Shown: positions 42,208 through 53,284 of the stretch, one piece after another
Numbering within the stretch: position 1 is the first letter of the stretch
How the letters are laid out: each line of letters begins with the position of its first letter
Source: Liolophura sinensis
Taxonomy: Eukaryota; Mollusca; Polyplacophora; Chitonida; Chitonidae
DNA: 64,000 bases
Direction: 5' to 3'
NCBI RefSeq assembly: GCF_032854445.1
Contig: NW_027017964.1
Span: 188,001-252,000, forward strand
Program-made: the position numbers and the translations under genes
Notes under the pieces: model-generated
Databases searched by the model: none
What the model saw: the letters and a program-made list of their open reading frames with translations, nothing else
Told to the model about the DNA's origin: nothing

Positions 42208-43698
42208 TATCCAAAAAAAGAAACGCATAACCCGTTGTTTTGCTTTAGGTGATGCAGTCTTTTCAATTATGCATAACTAAATAAGAATTGCTATTCTGCA
42301 AATATTTTTTTACACAGATTAAGGAAGGGTCCATATCTAGACAACAAGGCCATCAACTTGAGGTAAGACACTCACAATGAGTCTCCCACTTGAGTGGAAT
42401 GTCAGTATCTGTTGTGACCACCACGGGCACGAATAACAGTTCTGACACGCCTTGTCATGGACTGGATGAGACTCTGGATAGAGGCCTGGGGAATGTTCTG
42501 CCACTCCTCCTGCAAACATGCAGCTTGCTCTTGAAGCGTTTGGGGTTGAGGTTGACGTTGGCGTAGACGTCGATCAAGTTCATCCCACAGACGCTCAATT
42601 GGGTTAAGATCCGGGGAACGGGACGGCCAGGGTAGCACATTTACATTGTTTTCGGCGAGGAAGTCCCTTGTGACACGTGCCGTGTGCGGTCTGGCGTTGT
42701 CCCGCTGGAACAACTCCCGCTGAATGTCAATGACAGGTAAGAGGTGTGGCTGCAGGATGGTGTCTCGGTAGCGTACGGCCGTAAGATTTCCCTGAACGTG
42801 GACAAGATTTGTACGACCAGTATAGGATATTGCTGCCCACATCATCACACTCCCTCCACCAAATCTGTCCACTTGGCGTACGCAGTTAGGGGCATAACGT
42901 TCGTGAGCACGTCTGTAAACCCAGTTTCTACCATCACGTCTCTGCAATAGGAATCTGGACTCATCACTGAACCAAATGCGTCGCCAGTTGCGTAGATTCC
43001 ATGCAGTCACGTTGTTACACCATCGGAGGCGATTGGCGAGATGGTGAGGACGCAGCACGATCCCAACATAGAGCCTCCTGGCTCTCAGTCCATGTTCCCT
43101 CAGCCTGTTCCGCACTGTCTGACCTGATATCCTCCTCAGTCCCGGTATGCTGGCTGCTGTGCTTTCACGCAAATGGAGGACCCTTATGTAGCGATCTTCG
43201 GCAACCTGAACGCCGACGGTCATTTGTTGTCCCAGTATTGTTGTAGCGGGCAGCAAGCCGTGAAATCGTGCTCTGACTGACGTGTAGACGCCTAGAAATG
43301 GACGATTGGGACTCTCCAGCTTGAAGTCTTCCAATGGCAATATTTTTTGTGACAGTGTCAAGACGTGGCATGTTGAATCAGCTTGAAAACACCACTCGAA
43401 AGACGCCGATTTCCCGCCCGAAGTTGCGGTTTTATAGTCACACACGGCATGTTTTCCATGCGTAAGTTCGGCGTGTAAGACTGCACGTGATGCAGTGTGG
43501 TGCTGTATTTTTTACTTCTTCCAAAAACGGCCTCTAAACTCAACATTTTCAACCAAGAAATGTTTTGAGGAATAAGATGTGTGCTAATTGTGACTATTAA
43601 CAATATTAAAACACATTTTGCTCATGAAATGAAGACAAAATGTATTTATTTCATTTCAAAATAAAACAAAACACCTATGCGTTTCTTTTTTTGGATAG
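42208..43698 (-). mobile_element. Tc1-like DNA transposon B (1,491 bp)
   Basis: Ends CTATCCAAAAAAAGAAACGC and its complement, flanked by TA (42,206-42,207; 43,699-43,700). Inserted in the reversed LINE: the LINE sequence continues on both sides. A deleted relative sits at 49,223-49,697. Confidence 0.9.
42402..43371 (-). pseudogene. Tc1 transposase B (one frameshift)
   Basis: Start MPRLDTVTKNIAIGRLQAGE at 43,371 with helix-turn-helix QSSISRRLHVSQSTISRLAA. The frame shifts near 43,210 and continues as AEDRYIRVLHLREST. Catalytic DD34E: IWFSDESRFL, FQRDNARPH and NPIERLWDEL, 34 residues between the last two. Ends RARGGHNRY. Otherwise well kept. Confidence 0.88.
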
Positions 43699-43881
43699 TA
43701 TATTTGTCTGCATATAATGGATTGAAAACACAGTCGTAGGCAAGGTTTGTTGGATTTGCTTTAAGCTTTGTAACATATTGAAGATTCAGTTTTATACGCC
43801 TGTGATGTAAAGAAGGCTCGTTAGCTTCTACGCATAAACTCTCTACTGGGGAGGTTCTAAAAGAATCAAGGCTAAGCCTTG

Positions 43882-44590
43882 ATCTGACAAATGCTACAAG
43901 GCGATGTATGTATACTCCATATGATGGACCATTTGGTATATTGCTATCCGAATAGGGATAATTTACAATATCAAAATTGAAATCATCCCTTTTGTCGTAA
44001 AAGCGGCGTGAAAGGAGACCGTTTCGTCTTTGTACAGATATAGAGCCAAATAAGGTGGACCATCAGGTCTCTGTTGTCTTCTTTAAATCCAATGAAGGCG
44101 GATAGATTTCCATCAACGCTTCAGCAATATGAGGGTTATTTAACCCCAGTAAATCATCAATAAACCGCTTGGTAAATGAAAAGGGTCGAGCTTTAAAGAT
44201 ACTACTTTTAAGTACTTCCTGCATATAGTCGTATTCATATTAAAACAGGTATAGGCCTGCCAAAAGAGGCGCACAATTGGTACCCATTGGAACACCTATG
44301 CACTGTTGGTAAATGCTATCCCCGAATTTCACATAGATGTTATTAATGAAAAATTCAATAAATAATGTAACATCCCATGAGTGGCAGCCTTTATAAATAG
44401 TAGAACTAAAGAAATCCTTATTCCTCCTGACGTTAATGTAACGGTGACCCGTTTTAGTAAATGCCGCGACAATTAACGACGATATTCTTTCTATAAGATC
44501 TTTGTGAGGAATTGTACAGTCTCGGCCATAATGGTTGGTGCATTGCGTTGACCTATAATATAATGGCATTTGCATAATAATGGTATCCAC
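43882..44590 (-). pseudogene. Penelope-like RT, C-terminal part
   Basis: GCHSWDVTLFIEFFINNIYV and IGVPMGTNCAPLLAGLYLF, the RT fingers/palm motif of Penelope enzymes. The YADD-type box is not preserved: the frame ends at LYLF. After a frame change, FYDKRDDFNFDIVNYPYS and PNGPSYGVYIHRL follow to 43,882. Confidence 0.65.
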
Positions 44591-44659
44591 TACAACCTAA
44601 TTTGGATGTCGTCTTTCCAAATCACTATAAGTTGCATCTGAAAGGAGCGGTAAACCCAA

Positions 44660-45900
44660 TTAAACACGTTCCGTCTACTGCTGGCGGGACTATATAAGAA
44701 CGGCATACCATTGAGTTATCATTCGTAGACCAGATAAGTTGGCATTGCAGACGGGTTTGTTTGATACAGCCAGACAACAGAAAACGTCATTCGGTATTCT
44801 CGGTATGTTATAAGCATGCCGGGTCCCTGTAGTGCAAAAACAAGATGGCAGATAGTGACCTTGGACGAAGAGGGTTATTCTAAATTGGACATTGCCAGAA
44901 GAGCCAGGATAGGGCGTAACACTGTTACCAGAGTGTTAGCCTTGTACCGAACGACTGGTCAAATGGGACCTGGCAAAAGTACAGGTCCGCAGCGCAGAAC
45001 GACTGCACGTTTCGACCGTCATTTGCTGCAAATAACTAGACGGAACCGGAAAAAAACGGCGACATGGCTACGCGATCAATGGGTCCAAGGCGACCAATGT
45101 GCCAGTTTCCGTACGAACGACGCGACGGAGGTTGATTGAACGTGGCTACAGGGCAAGACGACTTCTCAGGAAGCCCCTTCTAACACGACGCCATCTCCTC
45201 CAACGTCTAGCATGGGCAAGACAATGGCAACATTTGACAGTCGGTCACTGGCGACATGTGGTGTTTGCCGATGAATCAAATTATCTCATCCATAAATGTG
45301 ATGGGAGGGAGCGAGTTCGTCGACTGGTAGGAGAAAGGTTCAATGATGACTGTGTGCAGGAAACAGTGGCACGAGGAGGCGGGCCCGTCCACGTGTGGGG
45401 AGGAATGCACTCCAGAGGGAAATCAGCTCTTATCGTGTTGAGAGAAAACGTAAATGGGGTGCGCTACGGGGATATCCTTGAGCGTAACATGATACCGTGG
45501 GCTCGGGAAGAGTTCCAAGACAATTATGCGTTCCAAGACGACAATGCCACTCCACATAGGGCCCTCGTAGTTCACGATTTCTTGCAAAATCATAACGTCA
45601 GTGTCAGACCCCAGCATTCTAAATCTCCGGATCTGAACCCCGATGGAGCACATGTGGGAGGAGTTAGACCGCGCAGTAAGGTCAAGGGATGTGCAGCCTC
45701 AAAACCAAAGGCAGTTGGAAACAGCACTTTTAGAAGAGTGGGGCAATATCCCTGATGTTCGGCTGGAGAACCTTGTTGCGAGTATGCCACGTCGTCTACA
45801 GGCCATAATGGACATCAGAGGTGGTCACACCAAATACTGAGATGCTGGAACTGGCAAAGATAACCATTGACATTGTAGCCAATCAATTGTACCGTAAAAG
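44660..45900 (+). mobile_element. Tc1-like DNA transposon C (ends not defined)
   Basis: Carries a third transposase inside the reversed Penelope-like element. I could not find matching inverted ends, so the limits are approximate. It differs clearly from copies A and B. Confidence 0.65.
44816..45840 (+). pseudogene. Tc1 transposase C (two frameshifts)
   Basis: Start MPGPCSAKTRWQIVTLDEEG, helix-turn-helix DIARRARIGRNTVTRVLALY. Frame changes near 45,100 and 45,640. Catalytic parts: HVVFADESNYL, FQDDNATPHRAL, and the Glu in MEHMWEELD in the last frame. Ends DIRGGHTKY. Confidence 0.82.
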
Positions 45901-46121
45901 ACCGGCTGGATTTGAAATGATTTAGGCTTTGATTTGTCTCATGGTTTTCAATGAATTTCCTTTATTCTGAGTAGTCCCATCTAAATTAATTCACTAACTG
46001 TCTACGAATTGCTCTAGGATGTCGGTAGTAGATTTGATAAATGTCAAAGTCCATACAGATGACAAGATAATTATTCTTTATAACTAGTTATGGGTCGTAC
46101 AAAACAAGTTTTATTTTAAGT

Positions 46122-47662
46122 TTATTCGTCAAGATTCAAGCAAATTACCCATGCACCAACCATTGTGGCCGAGACTGTAGTATACAGAGTAGAGAAATCC
46201 CATGTGTATACGTCTTTGTACGGTATATGCATATGAGCATCAAGTTCTTCTGTAAGGCGTTTGGACTTGTTAAGAATCCACATGCAGTTGAGACCTGATT
46301 TCTTTGTTATGGCAGAACAATACTTATTCCAAAATGACTTTAACTCCTTGTAACGCTCTCGTGGGTAGGGTTGACAAGAGTTTGGTGGTACAACTTCTTG
46401 AACCTGCAATAAATCGAGCCTTGCATGGGGATTTATGCATTTTAGGAATCCAGTAAAGTTGTGGTATTTCTGTATGACGGGTACGTATATTTAGGCGCCT
46501 TTATTTAAGAGAGGATTTGTGTTTATTAAATAGTTCCTCCACAGTACATACAGTTGAAGAATACGTGGGTGTTATTTTAGATGTACATAGCTCTTGAACA
46601 AGAATTTGATAATAATAATTCTTGCAAATAAAGATGACATTATTAGGAGCCTTGTCGGCTACAGTGATGACAAATTTACTATGAAGGTCAGAGAGTGTTT
46701 CTTGCACAGTGGGATCCTTCAGAACCTGTTTAACTTTGGGTAGAACATCAATGTCTGTACGGTGTATAACTAAACTAACCTTCTTTTTGACAATCTCAAG
46801 CCATTCGTTAATTACCGAAGAATCCACTTTCTCCCGTTTTGATCACTTTTTAGCATATTCCTCAAGCGCCAAGATAATATTTTTTTGTTAGATCTGATGT
46901 TGACATTTCTCTTTTCTCTGTACTTAGGACCTCTCACAAAGAGTTTCCTCAGATGATGATTCTTAATAATATTAAAGTCACCAGTCAGGACATGCTTACA
47001 TTTGTCGTAGGTAAAAACTGAGGATTGAGAATCACAGTTATAGCCGCCAGAAGTATACGTCGCCAAATCGCAGTAAATGATGGCCTGGGAATAACTGAAA
47101 ATTTTGGAAGCGATAGGATATGCAAGGTGGCTATAATGTTATGATGGAGTCATGTGGTTGGCTGGATGTTACATTGCCGATTCCCATAGCGTTATCATTC
47201 AATCCATACGGGAAGACTGAACCAATCTCCAGCATTCAGAAAAGCTCACGGTCACGGATTTTACGTTTAAATTCGACATCTATCTCATTTGGTAATGGAT
47301 AAACCGATTCTATTATTTGAATGCTGAAATGGCCCCAGTCATGGTCGGAGGCAGAGAAATGCTCGCCTATTACCAGTTGTTTCTTGCGCACGGACTTACG
47401 GTGCCCGTTCACCCGTAGATGTAGTTTCTGGGTGGTCTTCGCAACATACTGCAGACCACACTTATTGCATGTTATCAAGTGAATAGTTGGAGGCAATACA
47501 ACTTAAGTTGACGTAGGAATTAACAGAATAACATTTATCACTCAGTGAAGAAATAAAAGTGGCAGATGTATCAAATGATGGACATGTAAGACAATTGTTA
47601 TGTCCATATTTTGAAACAGATAAATGTCTGCTTTGGGAATTCATTGTCAAACAATCGTTCAA
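46122..47662 (-). pseudogene. Penelope-like protein, N-terminal GIY-YIG and RT start
   Basis: Broken into five frames. 47,662-47,462: Cys-rich (NNCLTCPSFD, later CIASNYS). 47,496-47,236: CNKCGLQYVAKTTQKLHLRV, with the Gly of the usual QYVGKT replaced, and a His-rich stretch ending KIRDRELF. 47,066-46,812 and 46,827-46,501: linker with GGYNCDSQSSVFTYDKCKHV and FVITVADKAPNNVIFICKNY, the latter typical of the Penelope RT N-terminal region. 46,409-46,122: RT with DFSTLYTT. The rest of RT lies past the Tc1 at 44,590-43,882. Confidence 0.65.
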
Positions 47663-47882
47663 CTAAATAGAACACGGTTTGGTGGAAATACTTATTTAAT
47701 GTTGTCAAATATATCCGATATGTGGACGGAAATGGGTCTTGGTGCAAACGAATCATTTATTGACTCGCCCTGGTGACATGCACCACTATTTCCAGCGTTA
47801 GCCCTATACATTTTTTTTAATTCATAGTCATTGGTATAATTTTTAGAGACATTTTAAGATGACATGATATACATAGTAAAAA

Positions 47883-48536
47883 AAATCACGCCATGTGTTC
47901 CCCGCCCACCAGGGAGTGCCAGCAAGGGCGGTGACTGAACCTGCGGAGACCCAGCAGGAAACACACCTAAGACTGCACAAGGTATACTCGAATAGATTGT
48001 CTTAACCAGCAAAGCCCACCACGAGCTCCTCTCTCTCCCACCAAGTGAATAAGGTTACCCATTAGACACGTACTACTCCATTGACCCATGTGTCACCGCC
48101 TCAATACGTAGACCCTGAAACGAAATTTCGGAAATAACATTTAGCCTCTAAAAAATGGTATTATGGAGAAATTTTGAGACCACGCAGAGGCAAGCCGTGA
48201 CCAAACCGAATGATCGGACCGGGCCCATCAGACCTCCCGTCTTTCTTCAAGTAACTGGCAAAGTGACGTGTTGAACGTCAGGATCTCGCAAGACCAACAC
48301 GTCCTTAGCCACCAGGATCCCGTCCTCAGCCACCAGGATCCTGTCTTCGGAGATAACGGGTCGACAACCACGGCAAACAGGTCGCTTCCCGGTTGCCTCT
48401 CACACAACCGAGAAGATGTAAGCCTATTATATTACCCGGGCTCACACAGGAGAGCTCTAGGTTAGTTGTCTTTTACGACAAGCTTGCCTAGTGTGCTGAG
48501 GTCCTATTCTTGTCACCCCGGAAACCTCACGGGGGC
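47883..48536 (-). mobile_element. LINE 5' end, reversed
   Basis: Complete 5' UTR read backwards from 48,536 plus the first 350 bases after it. Abuts a forward LINE copy head to head at 48,537-48,541. Confidence 0.75.
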
Positions 48537-49222
48537 GTGATCTCTGAGGGACCCTGGTGGCTGATCCTCACGCCCAATACGCCAATTTCGCCTTAACTTG
48601 GAGACAGCCCAGTCCAATCAATCGGCTTGGTCACGTCTTGCCTCTGCGTGGTCCCAATGTTCTCGGTAGTACCACTCTTTAGAGAATAAATGTTTTTTTT
48701 TGTCAAATTTTATTGGGGGGACTACGTGTAAGGCTGTGGCTCATTGATCAATCGTTGGAAGCCTTGTCGGACTTGCAAGATAATAAATCGGACAGTAGGC
48801 CGGATTTCATTGTTCTCTCAACTAAGAATGAACCAAAGCCGGCCTCAAAAATTCATCCCTTTCTCTTAAAAAGGGCTCTTTCAGGGTGCATCCGGGTCTT
48901 TAAAAAAAACGAGAAAAAAACATAGGAGACATTCTCATTCAATGTTTCTGGCAACAAGAGTGAAAAAAATTACTTACATTAAATAAAATATCTGATATAC
49001 CTGTTTTCACATCCCCTCACATTAAATAAAATATCTGATATACCTGTTTTCACATCCCCTCACCATTCCCTAAACAGCTGTCAGGAAATAATTCGTGTCA
49101 GGGATGGTGATATAATTGATCTACTCTAAGAAGAAATCTGCAGAGAACTAAATTCAGAGGGTGTTGCCAGAGTTAAACGCCTCAGTACGAAAAAATCTGG
49201 TAACACCTTTGTACTAAATATA

Positions 49223-49697
49223 CTATCCAAAAAAAATTGTTGTAGCGGGCAGCAAGCCGTGAAATCGTGCTCTGACTGACGTGTAGACGCCTAGAAATGG
49301 ACGATTGGGACTCTCCAGCTTGAAGTCTTCCAATGGCAATATTTCTTGTGACAGTGTCAAGACGTGGCATGTTGAATCAGCTTGAAAACACCACTTGAAA
49401 GACGCCGATTTCCGGCCCGAAGTTGCGGTTTTATAGTCACACACGGCATGTTTTCCATGCGTAAGTTCGGCGTGTAAGACTGCACGTGATGCAGTGTGGT
49501 GCTGTATTTTTTACTTCTTCCAAAAACGGCCTCTAAACTCAACATTTTCAACCAAGAAATGTTTTGAGGAATAAAATGCGTGCTAACTGTGACTATTAAC
49601 AATATTAAAACACATTTTGCTCATGAAATGAAGACAAAATGTATTTATTTCATTTCAAAATAAAACAAAACACCTATGCGTTTCTTTTTTTGGATAA
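49223..49697 (-). mobile_element. Deletion derivative (MITE-like) of Tc1 B, 475 bp
   Basis: Keeps both ends of the Tc1 B element (CTATCCAAAAAAA and the complement, one end base changed) but lacks about 1 kb in the middle: position 42,221 equivalent is joined to 43,236 equivalent. TA flanks at 49,221-49,222 and 49,698-49,699. It keeps the first helix-turn-helix codons but no catalytic domain. Inserted in LINE ORF1. Confidence 0.85.
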
Positions 49698-52152
49698 TAT
49701 ACATATCTTTGGACTTTCAAAACTACCACTCTCCCGTCGGTCACTACACGGGCCCGTAGGGTTTTAATGGAGATTTATATATCCCTAATCCCACACGATG
49801 TTTCAACTGCCAAAAAGTTGGTCACGGAAAGAGCCGGTGTAAGAAAACACTCGTTTGTTTCAACTGCGGCAGTAAAGTCATGATGGTTTGGACTGTAGCA
49901 GCACAGTTGAGAGTTGCAACTGCGGTGTTGACCACATGGCCTACTATGGGGACAATTGGCTGTTCCTTAAGGAAAAACAAATTATCAACTTAAAAATGAA
50001 AAGCTGACAAACCTGAACCCAATCCCCCGTAAAAATAATGACAAAAATAAGTCCCAAAACAAACTTCGAAGTAAAAATAATACAACTAATAAACATAATG
50101 GACCCATAGAGCGTCTCTCTCAGGCCATTAGGCACCTGGTCCAAATTTGTTTGGATCGTTCGAGAACGTTGGTCCTTCAACATCAGATGCGGATGTGATG
50201 GATACATCACCCGCACCAAGGAGATCTCCCAGCTGATTTCCACGGAAGGGTTGTCCTCGATCCAAACACAAACCTCCCATACGCCTCCCTCCATAATGTC
50301 TATATATGACAGAATTATACAGTAGAATTGTTGAGGTCTTAAGGTAAATTTTATTGAAATAACACAGCTAATTCAATCTTTAAATCCATCTGCCCTCTGT
50401 CTTCAGGAAACTCACCTGAAGACATCTGACAAAGATAAATTATCTCTTAAAATTATTCACTTTACAGCAATTATTCTGGTGAAGACGAGCAAGCTTGTGG
50501 CGGCTCCTCTATTTTCGTTAATAATAATATAATTCACAGTCCTGTTGATCTCGTTACTGAGTTTCAGGCTGTGGCCGTCCGTGTTTCTTTGTCGGAAACA
50601 GTTACTTTATGTTCGATCTATATTCCTCTTCATTCTTCTTTGTCAATCTCTCAATTACACAATTTGAAAGAACAACTCCTATCAACTTTTATAATAATGG
50701 GAGATTTTAATGCCCATAACCATTTATGGGGCAGTAATAATATAAACTGTACAGGCAAAACTTCGAAAGATGAACTGTGTTATTTCAATGATGGTTCTAA
50801 TACCTATTTACATCCGGGTAATGGCACTTATTCTGCTATCGATCTCACTATCACAGATCCATCATTTTTCCCGAATTTTTCTTAGAAGGTGCATGACGAT
50901 CTTTGTGGTAGTGACCATTTTCGTATAATCCTAGAATATATCACTTCTAATTCTTTAGAACGTGTAGCTAGGTGGAAATTCGATATGACATTATTGTATC
51001 TTTGTCAGATGTCTTCAGGAGAGTTTCAAATGAAGAAGACCGAGCTGCAGGTGGATCCTCTATTTTCGTAAATAACAATATTATGCACAGCCCTGTTGCT
51101 CTGGATACAGAGCTCCAGGCTGTGGTCGTTTATGTTTCATTCTAAAACAACCACATTGTGTTCGGTGTATACTCCTCCGAACACGTCTTTTGCAGCTTCC
51201 AAGTCACATAATTTAAAAGAGCAATTACTCAAACCGTTTATAACAATGGTGGGGGGGGGGGGGTCATTTCCATAACCCTCAATGAGGCAAAAATAAAATT
51301 AATAATAAGGGCAAAATACTGGAAGACTTTTTACCTATGGAGGAATTGTGATATTGTAAAGACCGTTCTAATATGTATTTACATCCGATTAATTGTGCTT
51401 ATTCTGTTATCGATTCATCACTTCTCCCTGATTTTTCGTGGAAGGGGCATCACGATCTTTGTGATAGTGACCATTTTCCTATTATCCTAGAGCATATGAC
51501 TTCTAATTCTTTAGAATGTGTAGCTAGATAAAGCAAAGCAGATTGGACCGCATTTGAAATGTTCTGCGAGGCTGATACCACTCCAGAGGCTCTCAATGCA
51601 GTGGATATTCCTATGTTAAAATTTATTGAGCTTGTTCTACGAGCTGCCGATAGAACTGTCCCGAAGACCTCCACAAATCCAAAACTCAAAAGTAAACTAT
51701 GGTATGATAATGGCCGTCGCAAAGCCCCTAAGTTTTTTTATAAAAGGCTAAGCAGAGTTTTGATATATGTCCTATTAATAATAACTTAAACCAGGTTCGT
51801 ATTTTTAGAGCCAAGGCTATTCCATTACTCTAGGTGAAGAGATGATCTTTTTGGCGGAACTTTGTCAGCCATTACGTCAAAAACATCTATGCGGAAGTTC
51901 TGGAAAATAATTCCGAAACTTAAGGGCAAAACTAATAAATGGAAAGTTCAGCATCTAATGATGGAGGTAATTTATTAACCTCTCCATCTGATATAGCAAA
52001 TTAAGTAGCTGAAACAATTTTCAAGAAGTCTTCTGCTGACAATTATCCTTCAAAAATCTAATATGTTAAAAACCTGAAGGAGAAAATTAAATTGCCTTTT
52101 TCTTCTAAAAATTTAAATCATTATAACCGCCTGGCTTCTTTCAGAGGCATTT

Positions 52153-52840
52153 AGGAATTGGGATGGTATAGTAGCTAAGTAGATAAGAAGCTACCAGATA
52201 AGAAGACTCCTGCGTGACAAACTGAACATACAAACAATGTTTACCTCCGCCTCTAACCTTAAAACCCTACTCAAAGCCAATGAAAAAAAAACAACCAACC
52301 CATAGGGGAGAACCCAAAGGATCTGTGTACTGCATTAATTGTGATGGTCAACAGCAATACATTGGAGAAACCGGTAGACCACTCAATATCAGAATTGCAG
52401 AGCACAAGGCCTCAGTAGAAAAATTAGATGGGAAATCAGCCCTCAGTGACCACATCAGAGCCCATCCAGAACACCAACTCCAATGGAACACAGTTCATAC
52501 CCTACAAAACAACCAGTCAGACTATAAAAGAAGGAAACTGCTGGAAGCCATCATGATCCGACGACACAATCCACAGCTTAACCGAGACAGCGGGTACCAC
52601 CTACCGAGCGCCTACAATGACCTCATCAGATTAGACAGTGACCGCCTTAAACCCTGAAGCCATTAAACCCTGAAGCCATTACCCTGAAGTTACTATCTAT
52701 GCTACATTATTGCCTGTTGTTGAAACCACTCACTCTCTTACTGTATATATGTTGTCTTGTATCTCTGTATGTTCATATGGTTTGATAACGATGTAAGAAC
52801 CTACATCGAAACATCACCAACACAATAAATCCAGGAATTG
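52153..52840 (+). mobile_element. Penelope-like element fragment (3' end), second family
   Basis: Lies inside the LINE copy. Codes for a C-terminal GIY-YIG domain followed by a 3' UTR. AGGAATTG stands at both margins (52,153-52,160 and 52,833-52,840), possibly an 8-bp target duplication. Confidence 0.65.
52280..52657 (+). pseudogene. GIY-YIG endonuclease domain of a Penelope-like element
   Basis: Part of a longer lost protein; the upstream coding DNA is in another frame (LNIQTMFTSASNLKTLLKAN at 52,215). The domain shows VYCINCDGQQQYIGETGRPL (zinc pair and GIY-YIG motif), RIAEHKASV, a helix KRRKLLEAIMIRRHNPQLNR with the catalytic Glu, and stops at 52,657. Open, so the 3' part is rather well kept. 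Confidence 0.75.
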
Positions 52841-53284
52841 TTATCCCTAAGTAATGCCTCTGTCAATCCATTATGACCGTCGTTCTACTATCGATGAACT
52901 AAAAACTAAATTTAGAAAGGCACACAAGACTGCATCTGGTCCTGATAACGCCTATTGTAAGATTCTGAACCATTTACCGCCTGAGCCACTTGACACTCTC
53001 TTGGACTTGCTTAACGATATTTGGATAACCGGTCATTTTCCCTCATAGAGGGAGCCGTGTAGTATTCCGGTTCCCAAACCACTTAAGGATTATACTGAGC
53101 CGCCTAATTACCGTCCCATTGCTCTTACAACAAAAATAAATGACAACACTTGTTTAATTTCTTCAAACCAAGTTATTTGTTAATATAAAATGTGGTTTTC
53201 GTCAAAGTAGATCTACTATAGATCACCTTGTCCGATTTGAAACCTTTATTCGTAATGCTTTTGTTAATAATAATGGACTTGTGA

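Larger units (their letters stand above)
40669..43881 (-). mobile_element. LINE 3' half, reversed, hosting a SINE and a Tc1
   Basis: Starts with the reversed tail (GAATGAATGAATGATTATGGC, 40,665-40,685) and runs back through 3' UTR, C-terminal zinc segment (CVGCDAQYSIKHILIDC near 41,330), RNase H (YTDGSKDGDRVAAVDV near 41,950, canonical DGS kept) to the reverse-transcriptase thumb at 43,881. Interrupted by the SINE at 40,828-41,083 and the Tc1 at 42,208-43,698. Confidence 0.85.
43882..47690 (-). mobile_element. Penelope-like element, reversed, interrupted by a Tc1
   Basis: On the reverse strand, from 47,690: a Cys-rich segment and GIY-YIG-like part (LITCNKCGLQYVAKT), a linker, N-terminal RT region, RT core (YTWDFSTLYTT near 46,190; GVPMGTNCAPLLAGLYLF at 44,240-44,295), and the C-terminal part to 43,882. 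A Tc1 at about 44,660-45,900 splits it. Similar to 60,110-62,275. An N-terminal GIY-YIG is the mark of Naiad/Chlamys-type Penelope-like elements as I recall. Confidence 0.7.
48541..53284 (+). mobile_element. LINE copy, mosaic, hosting a MITE and a Penelope-like fragment
   Basis: 5' UTR part, ORF1 (48,713-50,296), endonuclease (IMGDFNAHNHLWGSNN near 50,690), then at about 50,990 the endonuclease region starts again (51,000-51,790), so two copies are fused. RT N-terminal part at 52,855-53,284 after a Penelope-like insertion. Many stops. It joins a reversed copy at 53,285. Confidence 0.8.

Noticed and set aside
44040-44090. In-frame TGA in the Penelope-like RT as a selenocysteine codon
   Set aside because: The adjacent frame gives the expected SYLDLYLY-type segment, so a simple frameshift explains it; the homologous piece at 56,950 also reads through without TGA.
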